This document shows positions 1 through 6,744 of a DNA stretch of 16,954 bases, piece by piece. Source of the stretch: SIG452 sp045580405 (GTDB taxonomy: Bacteria; Bacillota; Clostridia; UMGS1840). Where the stretch lies: positions 1 to 16,954 of the forward strand of contig JAZNNT010000073.1 in the NCBI GenBank assembly GCA_045580405.1. Direction: 5' to 3'. Each line of letters begins with the position of its first letter. Positions within the stretch are counted from its first letter, which is position 1. The translations under genes and the position numbers were made by a program. The notes beneath the pieces were generated by a model that saw only the letters and a list, made by a program, of their open reading frames with translations, was not told the origin of the DNA and did no database searches.

Positions 1-2071
1 CAGGTACATTGAAGAGTGCCCAACCGTCTGCATCCATAGTGATTGCAGAGTCGTTAACATTGGTAACGCCTTCGTAAGAGGAAACATTACCCCAGAAGGT
101 ACCTGCAGTACCCATTTTGGTAATTGCAGTGGTGGTGATTAATTTGTTTGCTTCTTCTTCTAAGTCACTGGTTTTCTTACAGAAATCAATGTAATCCATA
201 GAATCGTAGCCGGATGCATCCAGACGACCAAAGTCAAATTCGGAAATGGTGATGGAAGCATCGCCTACGTTTTCTACTGTAATGGTATTGTTGCCTGCGG
301 TGAAGTACATTGCCTGGTCCTGACGCATTGCATCAATGTTGGACCAACCGGTGGTGGTGAAGTAGAAATCACCGTAGTAGTCACCGGAGGTTGCACGCAG
401 GGTAGTGGGAGTAGAAATGGAAGCACATTTAATCTGCATACCGTATACACCGGTGTAAGGAGCACTCCAGGTGTAGGATACAGATTCGCCGGGAGCTAAG
501 GTTAAAGAAGCTGCATCATTTGCAGCAAAGTCACCGTAGTAACCGTTGAAGCCTTCCTGATATTTTACGTTACCGATCCAGGTTAAGGGAACTAACGGAT
601 AGTCACCGGTAGACATGTAGTCTAATAATCTCTGGGGAACGTAGAATCTGTTGTTATAGGGTTCCCAAACAGCAACCTGACCGCCTAAGTCAACGTTATC
701 GCCGTTGATGTTAGCAACAGACTGGTTAGCTTTAATAGAAACATCAACACCGCTGAATTTGAAGGTAGCGCTGGTGTTGGTAGCGCCGTTTTCATCAGTG
801 GTGGGAGTGATGCTACCCTGAGAGGTAACGTTTACGAACAGCTCGTCGGTAGCTTCTGCTAAGTCTAAGCCTAAGCAGTCTGCAATCCAGGGAGCAATAG
901 CGGTATTGTCAATTACATAGTTGGTAAAGTTGCTTATGCTACCCGGAGTAGATGCTGCACCGGAGGGCATGGTGATGCCGGAGGGAGCATAAATACACAG
1001 GGGAACATTTCTTGCGGTATGGTCTTTAGAATCCCAGGTAACCGCACCGGTAGAAGTGGGATCTACACCGCTTCTGATGTTAGATACTGCGGTGGACTGA
1101 TTCACAATGTTCATACCGCCGGTATCATGGTCAGCAGTCATAACAACGATGGTGTCACCTTTTGCCTGTGCCCATTCAATAGCCCATTTACAGGTTTCAT
1201 CCCATTCAATGTAATCACCGATGTTCTGCAGAGCGTTGTTGTTGTGTCCGCCGGTATCGATCATAGCAGCTTCGATCATAACTGCAAAGCCTTCATCACT
1301 GCCGTCTAAAGCGGTAACAGCAGCTTTGGTCATATCCAGTAAGCTTGCATCGGTAGAAGATTTTTCAATGTCAAAGGGGTGAGTGTACTGGTTTAAGTTG
1401 TTCCAGATTTTGTCACCGCTCTCAACATTAGCCAAATCGGATTTGCTGTTTACGAAAGTATATCCGCGCTGCGGAATTAAGGTTTTTGCGCTGCTATACT
1501 CACAAATTGCCAAACCGGAGGATAAGTTTAAATCGTAACCCTGATAAATTGCCTGTTCAGACAAGGGCAGATAAACTCCACGGTTAAAATAGTGAGCAGA
1601 GAATGCAGCAGGAGTTGCATGAGCAAATTCGTATTTGGATACAACGCCTACTCGTTTTCCTGCAAGTTCTGCAGCTTCCAAAATGTTAGCTTTGGGATTT
1701 AAGTAAGCGTCTACACCAATAGAGTACAGACCTGCTTTGTGACCGGTTGCTAAAGCAGTACCGGCTGCTGCAGAGTCAGTAACGTCCGCACCAGCGGGTT
1801 TGGTGGTTACGCCTGCAACCAGGTAATCCTTGATGAAGAGTTTGTTTGTCGTTTGTGTAACAGTGTTGGGGTATACAGAGTTAATACCGCCAGCCTGTTT
1901 TACTGCATCGGCAAGTTTAAAGGGCTCAATGCCGGCACCGTCACCAATAATGTAGATGACGTTTTTAATCTTACCGGTGTTTGCTGCTGACACGGGAGAT
2001 GCAGTGATAGTAAGCATAGATACTACCATCATCAGAGTCAGAAGCAGAGATAAAAGTTTTTTAAGTCTCAT
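1..2071 (-). CDS. Secreted alkaline phosphatase, multidomain; 3' end beyond left edge
   Basis: This reading frame is open for 690 codons and has no stop before the window edge, so the C-terminus is missing. The start is set by ATG at 2071 with AAGGAG 9 bases upstream. Residues 1-29 form a signal peptide (KK, hydrophobic core, V-S-A cleavage site). The PhoA-type metal phosphomonoesterase domain spans about 34-430. It shows the metal ligand D44 in GDGAG (usually DGMG), the nucleophile S100 in TDSAAAGTA, a HATPAAF motif, E267, D272 and H276 in IDTGGH, D314-H315 in TADHDTGG, and H351. These match the E. coli PhoA ligand set. Residues of about 435-490 resemble a copper-amine-oxidase-N-like stalk module (FYVPQRLLDYM). 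Residues of about 495-605 look like a beta-sandwich carbohydrate-binding-like module, and another module begins after that. It should release phosphate outside the cell, perhaps at the wall. Family assignment is firm; the accessory modules are inferred. Confidence 0.93.
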   Translation of the reverse strand, partial: MRLKKLLSLLLTLMMVVSMLTITASPVSAANTGKIKNVIYIIGDGAGIEPFKLADAVKQAGGINSVYPNTVTQTTNKLFIKDYLVAGVTTKPAGADVTDSAAAGTALATGHKAGLYSIGVDAYLNPKANILEAAELAGKRVGVVSKYEFAHATPAAFSAHYFNRGVYLPLSEQAIYQGYDLNLSSGLAICEYSSAKTLIPQRGYTFVNSKSDLANVESGDKIWNNLNQYTHPFDIEKSSTDASLLDMTKAAVTALDGSDEGFAVMIEAAMIDTGGHNNNALQNIGDYIEWDETCKWAIEWAQAKGDTIVVMTADHDTGGMNIVNQSTAVSNIRSGVDPTSTGAVTWDSKDHTARNVPLCIYAPSGITMPSGAASTPGSISNFTNYVIDNTAIAPWIADCLGLDLAEATDELFVNVTSQGSITPTTDENGATNTSATFKFSGVDVSIKANQSVANINGDNVDLGGQVAVWEPYNNRFYVPQRLLDYMSTGDYPLVPLTWIGNVKYQEGFNGYYGDFAANDAASLTLAPGESVSYTWSAPYTGVYGMQIKCASISTPTTLRATSGDYYGDFYFTTTGWSNIDAMRQDQAMYFTAGNNTITVENVGDASITISEFDFGRLDASGYDSMDYIDFCKKTSDLEEEANKLITTTAITKMGTAGTFWGNVSSYEGVTNVNDSAITMDADGWALFNVP

Positions 2072-2154
2072 ATGTTGGGTCTCCTTTCTTTTGTTTTTTA
2101 TAAAATATTTTTTTTATACAATTTATGTACGCGCCTACAGTAATCGCCTTTTCT

Positions 2155-2183
2155 ATCTTACAACTTTTTTTCAAAAATAGCAA
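2155..2183 (-). promoter_or_regulatory. Candidate sigma-A promoter for the alkaline phosphatase
   Basis: On the minus strand TTGCTA (2183-2178) and TAAGAT (2160-2155) are 17 bases apart; each matches 4 of 6 consensus bases. The start of transcription would fall near 2148, giving a leader of about 75 bases. A competing minus-strand candidate lies upstream (TTGTAA 2349-2344 and TGTAAT 2326-2321, 17-base spacer), inside the TTACA repeats. The sequence alone does not decide between them. Confidence 0.35.
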
Positions 2184-2218
2184 GGAAAAATTTGATTTTT
2201 ATCACCCCCTAAAATCTG

Positions 2219-2245
2219 CTTTTGTCCTCGGTACACGGACAAAAG
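2219..2245. repeat. Inverted repeat, 9-bp stem
   Basis: CTTTTGTCC (2219-2227) is exactly complementary to GGACAAAAG (2237-2245) across a 9-base spacer. It sits between the two divergent genes. It has no T tract directly after it on either strand, so it is not an obvious terminator. It could be an operator, or a hairpin in the phosphatase leader if transcription starts at the upstream candidate promoter. Confidence 0.6.
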
Positions 2246-2255
2246 GCTGCTATTT

Positions 2256-2275
2256 GGTTACAGATATCTGTAACC
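2256..2275. repeat. Perfect 20-base palindrome
   Basis: The half-site GGTTACAGAT is followed immediately by its exact reverse complement, with no spacer. A perfect dyad of this size in a divergent intergenic region is typical of a dimeric repressor or activator operator; as RNA it could only form a hairpin with a shortened stem. The binding protein is unknown. It lies about 70 bases upstream of the nearer candidate phosphatase promoter and about 140 bases upstream of the sporulation-type promoter of the Cys-rich gene. Confidence 0.6.
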
Positions 2276-2320
2276 CCTTGAAAATCAGGTGTTTTGCTGT
2301 GCTTGATACGTGGCAGCTTT

Positions 2321-2360
2321 ATTACAAAAAAATTACAAAAAGTTTACAAAAATATTGACA
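2321..2360 (+). promoter_or_regulatory. Four TTACA-like direct repeats at 11-bp period (Pho-box-like)
   Basis: TTACA occurs at 2322, 2333 and 2344, and TTGACA at 2355, each 11 bases after the last and separated by A-rich spacers. Direct repeats of TT(A/T/C)ACA with an 11-base period are the known layout of PhoP boxes in Bacillus. The phosphatase gene next door makes phosphate control attractive. However, the units read on the plus strand, toward the Cys-rich gene, and lie about 140-180 bases upstream of the nearer phosphatase promoter candidate. The repeat is seen directly; the Pho function is inference. Confidence 0.4.
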
Positions 2361-2417
2361 ATTTCTGTTTTTACTGTGGTTTTATCAAAAAAATTGCAAC
2401 GATATAAGAGAACATTC

Positions 2418-2443
2418 ACCAAAGATAAAAATTTTCATACAAT
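2418..2443 (+). promoter_or_regulatory. Candidate sigma-K-like sporulation promoter for the Cys-rich gene
   Basis: CATACAAT at 2436-2443 followed by A fits the mother-cell -10 element CATAnnnTA. An AC in the context CACC lies at 2418-2419, exactly 16 bases upstream, matching the Bacillus sigma-K layout (mACm, 16-17 bases, CATAnnnTA). The -10 also fits sigma-E, but no good sigma-E -35 (ATA) is at the right distance. A sigma-A alternative using TTGACA at 2355 lacks a convincing -10. Transcription would begin near 2450. Confidence 0.45.
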
Positions 2444-2515
2444 AAACTGAACGCAGATAAAGAACAAAAGTGTTGTGATTTATCTGTGATTTCAAAATGA
2501 TCAGGAGGATTTAAT

Positions 2516-3349
2516 ATGTCGAAAGATTGTGCAACCGGAAGCATCCGTGATGCAGTTTGCATTCATACCGACAAGGTTTACGATGCCTGCAAGGATAAGG
2601 ATTGTATCGTAGATGCCAGAGTGTATGTGACTCCTTGCGGTCAGGAACTGATTGACCGCTCCATCAACATCAAAGTGAGAAAGGCGGAAATTATCTGGGT
2701 TTACACCGATGTGGAGGAAGTGCCCTTTAACCGTGGTTTCTACACTGTGGATTTAAAATATTTCTTCAAGGTTTACTTAGACGTGTTCACAGGTGTGGGA
2801 CGTCCGGTAACCGTGGAAGGATTAGCCACCTTTGATAAAAAAGCGATTCTGTTTGGCTCCGAAGGAAAGGCTAAAAGCTTTACCTCCAAATTCCGTCCCA
2901 ATGAAAAGGATATTCAGCTTTCCGTGAAAAACAATTTGCCGGAAGCCATTGTGGAAGTAGTGGAACCCATTGCGTTATCTGCCAAGGTTGTGGAACGGCA
3001 CCAGCACCATTGCTGCTGTGAAATTGACTGTTCCAGTCTGCCTCATGAAATTTGTTCCTGCTTTGATGATGACATTATCGGCGAAGAACGTGACAAAAAC
3101 GTGTATGTCACCTTAGGCTTGTTCTCTATCATTCGTCTGGAACGAAATGTGCAGCTTTTAGTACCTGTTTACGATTTTTGCGTACCGGATAAGGAATGTG
3201 TGGGCGCTACCGAGGATAACCCCTGCGACCTGTTTGATAACATCAATTTCCCCGTAGACGAATTTTTCCCTCCCAACGCTTGCAGTTTTGATAACAACAC
3301 CTTATCTACCCCCAGAGAAACTAACCAGAGAAATTGCGGCTGCAAATAG
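2516..3349 (+). CDS. Cys-rich conserved clostridial protein, function unknown
   Basis: This 277-residue protein starts at ATG 2516 behind a strong AGGAGG (2503-2508). It has no signal peptide or membrane segment. It contains 17 cysteines (about 6%), including a CCC run after a HQHH stretch near the middle, a C-S-C pair after it, and a C-terminal NCGCK. The N-terminal pattern VCIHTDKVYDACKDKDC, then VPFNRGFY and LFGSEG, recalls a family I know as widespread unnamed proteins of Clostridia. Metal binding or disulfide cross-linking is plausible. The upstream sequence carries a sigma-K-like promoter, so a spore coat or mother-cell role is my inference, not an established function. It is monocistronic: a palindromic element and a terminator follow, then a convergent gene. 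Confidence 0.85.
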   Translation: MSKDCATGSIRDAVCIHTDKVYDACKDKDCIVDARVYVTPCGQELIDRSINIKVRKAEIIWVYTDVEEVPFNRGFYTVDLKYFFKVYLDVFTGVGRPVTVEGLATFDKKAILFGSEGKAKSFTSKFRPNEKDIQLSVKNNLPEAIVEVVEPIALSAKVVERHQHHCCCEIDCSSLPHEICSCFDDDIIGEERDKNVYVTLGLFSIIRLERNVQLLVPVYDFCVPDKECVGATEDNPCDLFDNINFPVDEFFPPNACSFDNNTLSTPRETNQRNCGCK

Positions 3350-3398
3350 CAGGGAATACAAAAAAGCTTTCAAACGCGAGGAATATTCTTGCTATCAA

Positions 3399-3449
3399 CA
3401 AACCTCACCACTCGACGTACACCCGGTACGTCTTCAGTTCGGTTTGCTG
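3399..3449. repeat. Nested inverted repeat, REP-like intergenic palindrome
   Basis: The core stem is GACGTAC (3414-3420) and GTACGTC (3426-3432) with a 5-base loop. An outer stem pairs CAAACC (3399-3404) with GGTTTG (3441-3446). The unpaired stretches between the stems would form an internal loop. Beyond it, AAAAGCTTT near 3362-3370 can pair with the AAAGCTTTT near 3455-3463, so the whole could fold as a roughly 100-base cruciform. The layout is like dispersed palindromic repeats found after genes in clostridial genomes; that identity is inferred. Confidence 0.5.
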
Positions 3450-3498
3450 ATTCAAAAGCTTTTGCCCGATTCCCAAAAAAGCTATTGTTACCGATAAC

Positions 3499-3527
3499 AA
3501 AAAAAGAGGCTTTATGCCTCTTTTTTT
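3499..3527. terminator. Bidirectional rho-independent terminator between convergent genes
   Basis: GAGGC (3506-3510) and GCCTC (3516-3520) pair around TTTAT. The left arm is preceded by seven A and the right arm followed by seven T, giving a 12-bp stem and a U tract on either strand. It serves the Cys-rich gene (plus) and the phosphatase gene (minus). The right arm is part of the final codons of the minus-strand gene. Confidence 0.88.
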
Positions 3528-3973
3528 ATGCCTAAATGTTTTAATAACCCACGGCAGCCTGACACCACATCCCGATAGGTATCGTCGAAGTTTCCCGTGT
3601 ACCAGGGGTCTGCAATATCACCACCCTCTGAAAAGTCCAACAGTTTCTTCACTTTTCCCAAAGAATCCGCTCCGATGATGCGGTTTATGTTTTTCACATT
3701 CCAGGAATCCATGGGGATGATATAATCGTAGGTTTCGTAGTCTTGTTTTGCCAGTTGAACGGCATATTTGCCGGCAGTGGAAATGCCGTATTCCTGCAGC
3801 TTTTTTCTGGTGCCGGGATGGACGGGATTTCCGATTTCCTCCCGGCTGGTAGCGGAGGATGCAATTTGAAATTTTTCAGAAACTCCCAGTTTTTTTACCA
3901 TATCTTTTAGTACAAATTCTGCCATGGGACTTCTGCAGATATTTCCGTGACATACAAACATAATTTTTATCAT
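3512..3973 (-). CDS. Low-molecular-weight protein tyrosine phosphatase
   Basis: This 153-residue cytoplasmic enzyme hydrolyses phosphotyrosine through a phosphocysteine intermediate. The P-loop signature CX5R is present as CHGNICRS near residues 9-16, right after the first beta strand (IKIMFV). MDSWN and, near the C-terminus, DPWYTGNFDDTY with the general-acid Asp are the other family hallmarks. Length is normal for the family. I chose ATG 3973 because GGAGG stands 5 bases upstream. The in-frame ATG at 3991 lies almost at the predicted transcription start and has no room for a ribosome site. It has its own promoter. Substrates are unknown; such enzymes often act on bacterial tyrosine kinases or arginine phosphorylation, but no kinase is seen here. 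Confidence 0.93.
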   Translation of the reverse strand: MIKIMFVCHGNICRSPMAEFVLKDMVKKLGVSEKFQIASSATSREEIGNPVHPGTRKKLQEYGISTAGKYAVQLAKQDYETYDYIIPMDSWNVKNINRIIGADSLGKVKKLLDFSEGGDIADPWYTGNFDDTYRDVVSGCRGLLKHLGIKKEA

Positions 3974-4005
3974 AAAAACCTCCAATATCATGATGAGATA
4001 GCGAT

Positions 4006-4034
4006 ATTATATCATCCTTTCGGCGGATTTTCAA
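4006..4034 (-). promoter_or_regulatory. Sigma-A promoter for the tyrosine phosphatase gene
   Basis: Minus-strand TTGAAA (4034-4029) and a perfect TATAAT (4011-4006) are separated by 17 bases. Transcription would start near 3999, about 26 bases before the chosen start codon at 3973. Confidence 0.78.
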
Positions 4035-4052
4035 GAGTTCGTAAAGAAGCAA

Positions 4053-4081
4053 TTGACAAAAACAGCTCCATGTGATAAGAT
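4053..4081 (+). promoter_or_regulatory. Sigma-A promoter for the amidohydrolase-FliB operon
   Basis: A perfect TTGACA (4053-4058) and TAAGAT (4076-4081) are separated by 17 bases. It is back to back with the phosphatase promoter, the two -35 boxes being only 18 bases apart, so the two transcription units may interfere or be co-regulated. Confidence 0.75.
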
Positions 4082-4116
4082 TTTTTTAGAAACTATTAAA
4101 AATCGAGGGGCATTTT

Positions 4117-5769
4117 ATGAAAATTATAGATATGCATATTCACGCCTGGGGGACAACACCGAATCCTGTTCAGCTCATTCAAAAAATGAAAGAAGCAGGC
4201 GTCTGGGGCGGATGCGTGATGTCGTCTCAGCCGTTGGAATCCAATCCTAAAATCGGTCTTTCTTTCGAGGAGAGAGTCAAGGAGGTTTTTGCCTGGCAAA
4301 AAGGCTACGAAGACAGAATCTTTCCGATTATCTGGATTCACCCGAAAGAAGAAAATTTAGCCGAAAAAATAAAGGATGCAGTGAACCGCGGCGTTTGCGG
4401 ATTCAAAATGATTTGCAAGGATTTTGATGTGTATGAAGAGGAGTGTATGGACCTCCTTCATATCATTGCAGACTTGAATGTTCCGGTATTTTTCCATTCC
4501 GGAATTTTGTGGGATGGGACCGATTCTTCCAAGCATAACCGTCCCGTTCACTGGGAAGCTTTATCCAAAATCCCCGGGCTTCGGTTTTCGTTGGGACATT
4601 GCTCCTGGCCGTGGATTGACGAATGCTTTGCGGTATACGGACAGTTTCTAAATGCCCAAAGTCACGGAAATCCTTCGGAAATGTTTTTTGATACCACTCC
4701 GGGAACCCCTTTGATTTACCGAAAAGACTTGTTATATAAGCTGTTTGTGGGTGGATATGATACCGGTCACAATGTGATGTTTGGCTCCGATTGCTTTGCG
4801 TATGACTATAAGCCGCAGTGGACAGAAAAATGGCTGAAAACGGACGGAGACCTCATGAGGGAATTTGGTGTCAGCCGTGAGATTTTTGAAAATTATTATT
4901 ACCATAACGTGATGCGTTTTTTAGGGAAAGAACCTGCTGTTTCTCACGATATTCCCGTTCCCGATGATGCGGGTGGCTGGAAAGCAACGAATCCAAAAGT
5001 TCCGAAAATCATTGAGAAATGGTACAAAAAGTTGTCATTTCCGCATTATTTTGACGAGGAGTTTTACCGCGCACTCCGTGAAATTCCCATTTCTGATATC
5101 ATTTGTGCGTCTACTTATGATGTAACCTGTCAGGATGGAAAACGAAATCTTTTGTCGGCACTTTTTATGGCGGAAGAATTTTCAAAAAGCTGTCAGGAAA
5201 AAGGAATTTCTGAAGAAATTTTATTGAATTCTCTTTCGGAGCTGGTTTATTATACCCATGTTTTCAGTGATTTGAAAAATGAACTTGCTCTTGGCAGAAT
5301 GGACTGGATTCTGCGGATTTTAAAAGGTGAAATTCTAAAGTTGGGAAGGTTGCAGTTTGCTTTGGAACCGTCAATGGTGGACATCCCCGAAAAAGGTATC
5401 AAAACAGGGGATACTGTGTTACGGTGCTATATCCCCGGAGGCGAAAAATTAAGCAGGGAAGCAGTCACTTCTTCCATCAAACAAGCCAAAGAATATTTCG
5501 GAGAATACACCGTGGTGGTAACCTCCTGGTTACTGGACAATTCTTTGAAAGAATTATTACCGGAAGGAAGCAACATTTTAGTATTTCAATCCTTATTTGA
5601 AACGGTAACGAGGGAAGAATCCGATGCTATTTTACGCTTTGTTTTCCGATGGAACACCAACCGGTTCAGCGTGAAATTTGTACCCACCTACAGCAGCTTT
5701 TCCGAAAGGGTAAAGCAGGCGGTATTAATGGGTAAAAAATTCTATGAAGTAACCGGTTATCTGAGATAA
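4117..5769 (+). CDS. Amidohydrolase fused to GNAT-like acyltransferase C-terminal domain
   Basis: This 550-residue protein starts at ATG 4117 with GAGGGG upstream and has no signal peptide. Residues 1-270 are an amidohydrolase-2 type TIM barrel. Likely metal ligands are H7 and H9 (MHIHAWG), H127 (FFHSG), H161 (LGHCSWPW) and D225 (FGSDC). Residues of about 290-550 do not belong to that fold. The stretch LKLGRLQFAL (408-417), then YIPGG, SWLLD (470-474) and LPEGSNILVFQ (481-491) matches what I recall of the GNAT_C domain (Pfam PF18164) in proteins annotated as acyltransferase-domain proteins. In those it follows a helical NAT_N domain; residues 295-400 may be its counterpart. It could couple hydrolysis of an amide or ester to acyl transfer, but the substrate is unknown. 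The next gene starts 15 bases downstream. Confidence 0.85.
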   Translation: MKIIDMHIHAWGTTPNPVQLIQKMKEAGVWGGCVMSSQPLESNPKIGLSFEERVKEVFAWQKGYEDRIFPIIWIHPKEENLAEKIKDAVNRGVCGFKMICKDFDVYEEECMDLLHIIADLNVPVFFHSGILWDGTDSSKHNRPVHWEALSKIPGLRFSLGHCSWPWIDECFAVYGQFLNAQSHGNPSEMFFDTTPGTPLIYRKDLLYKLFVGGYDTGHNVMFGSDCFAYDYKPQWTEKWLKTDGDLMREFGVSREIFENYYYHNVMRFLGKEPAVSHDIPVPDDAGGWKATNPKVPKIIEKWYKKLSFPHYFDEEFYRALREIPISDIICASTYDVTCQDGKRNLLSALFMAEEFSKSCQEKGISEEILLNSLSELVYYTHVFSDLKNELALGRMDWILRILKGEILKLGRLQFALEPSMVDIPEKGIKTGDTVLRCYIPGGEKLSREAVTSSIKQAKEYFGEYTVVVTSWLLDNSLKELLPEGSNILVFQSLFETVTREESDAILRFVFRWNTNRFSVKFVPTYSSFSERVKQAVLMGKKFYEVTGYLR

Positions 5770-5784
5770 AAAAAGGAGAAAAAA

Positions 5785-6702
5785 ATGAAGGAATTTTATC
5801 CTTTTTATTACCCAAAGTTTCAGTGCATCGGAGAAGCCTGTCGGCATAACTGTTGTATTGGTTGGGAGATTGATATTGACTTGGGAACCTACGAGAAATA
5901 TCAAGAAATTTCAGGCAATTTTGGGAATCGATTACGGCAGAATATTTCCACGAAAGATACTCCGTATTTCATTTTGAAGGAAGCAGAAAGATGTCCTTTT
6001 TTAAACGAGAGAAATCTTTGTGATATTATCTTAGAAAAAGGAGAGAATTTCCTCTGTCAGATTTGTACCGATCATCCCAGATTCCGCAACTTTTTTTCGG
6101 GTTGCACCGAAGTGGGATTGGGTCTTTGCTGTGAGGAGGCAGCGCGGTTAATTTTGTCCCAAAAAGAACCTTTCACCATGCCGGAAAAACCGTTGGAAAT
6201 TTTAACGGAGGAGGAGGCATCCTTCTTCCGGTTTCGTAACGATATTTTCAGAAAAATAGGGGACAGAAGGTTGCCGTTATCGGAGCGGATTTCATCACTA
6301 TGCGAAGATTACGGTATTGCTTTTCCAAAAAAATCCCATCAGGAATGGGCAGATGCTTTTCTTTCCTTGGAACACTTGGATGAGGGCTGGATTCAATTAC
6401 TAAAAGCGTTGAAACAAGCGGATTCTATTTGCCTTTTATCCACTGAATGGGAGCTTCCATTAGAGCAGTTATTTTGCTATTTTATCTACCGTCACTTAGC
6501 AGGTGGTTTGGAGGACGGTCGGTATGGAGAGCGGATTTTATTTGCCCGATTGGGTGTCATGATGATTTCTTTTTTGGCATCTATGCAAAAGGATAAACCG
6601 CTTACCTTAGCATCTATTTTAGAACTTGCCAGATTATATTCATCTGAAATAGAATACAGCGAAGAAAATACCGAAACACTTTTATCCTTATTGGAAGACT
6701 AA
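5785..6702 (+). CDS. FliB-family Cys-rich lysine N-methylase
   Basis: This 305-residue protein carries the Cys pattern of flagellin lysine-N-methylases. C14, C19, C23 and C24 lie in an N-terminal block (FQCIGEACRHNCCIGW). C70 is in RCPFL, C79 in LCDI, C91 and C94 in LCQICTDHPR, and C107, C115 and C116 follow. Salmonella FliB methylates flagellin lysines and has been reported to need a 4Fe-4S cluster, for which these cysteines are the candidates. The C-terminal half is helical and divergent. At 305 residues it is shorter than the enterobacterial enzyme (about 400). AAGGAG lies 8 bases before ATG 5785, and the 15-base gap makes it co-transcribed with the amidohydrolase fusion. No flagellin or flagellar gene is visible, so the substrate may be another protein. 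Confidence 0.85.
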   Translation: MKEFYPFYYPKFQCIGEACRHNCCIGWEIDIDLGTYEKYQEISGNFGNRLRQNISTKDTPYFILKEAERCPFLNERNLCDIILEKGENFLCQICTDHPRFRNFFSGCTEVGLGLCCEEAARLILSQKEPFTMPEKPLEILTEEEASFFRFRNDIFRKIGDRRLPLSERISSLCEDYGIAFPKKSHQEWADAFLSLEHLDEGWIQLLKALKQADSICLLSTEWELPLEQLFCYFIYRHLAGGLEDGRYGERILFARLGVMMISFLASMQKDKPLTLASILELARLYSSEIEYSEENTETLLSLLED

Positions 6703-6734
6703 AAAAGGAGTTGTCACAGACAACTCCTTTTTTT
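6701..6734. terminator. Bidirectional terminator between fliB-like gene and ABC operon
   Basis: GGAGTTGTC (6707-6715) and GACAACTCC (6719-6727) form a perfect 9-bp stem with an ACA loop. It is flanked by six A on the left and seven T on the right, so it works on both strands. It ends the fliB-like transcript right at its stop codon and the minus-strand ABC operon 10 bases after its last stop. Confidence 0.92.
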
Positions 6735-6744
6735 GATGGTTTAT

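Noticed and set aside
2125..2358. Short plus-strand frames in the 2072-2515 gap
   Set aside because: They cover inverted repeats and A/T-rich repeats and lack ribosome sites; the gap is better explained as regulatory.
2321..2364. CRISPR-like array from periodic repeats
   Set aside because: Units are only 11 bases with no unique spacers; this is a short tandem repeat or binding-site array, not CRISPR.
2355..2390. Sigma-A promoter using TTGACA at 2355 for the Cys-rich gene
   Set aside because: At spacings of 16-18 bases no sequence resembling TATAAT is present; the CATACAAT element downstream is a better fit.
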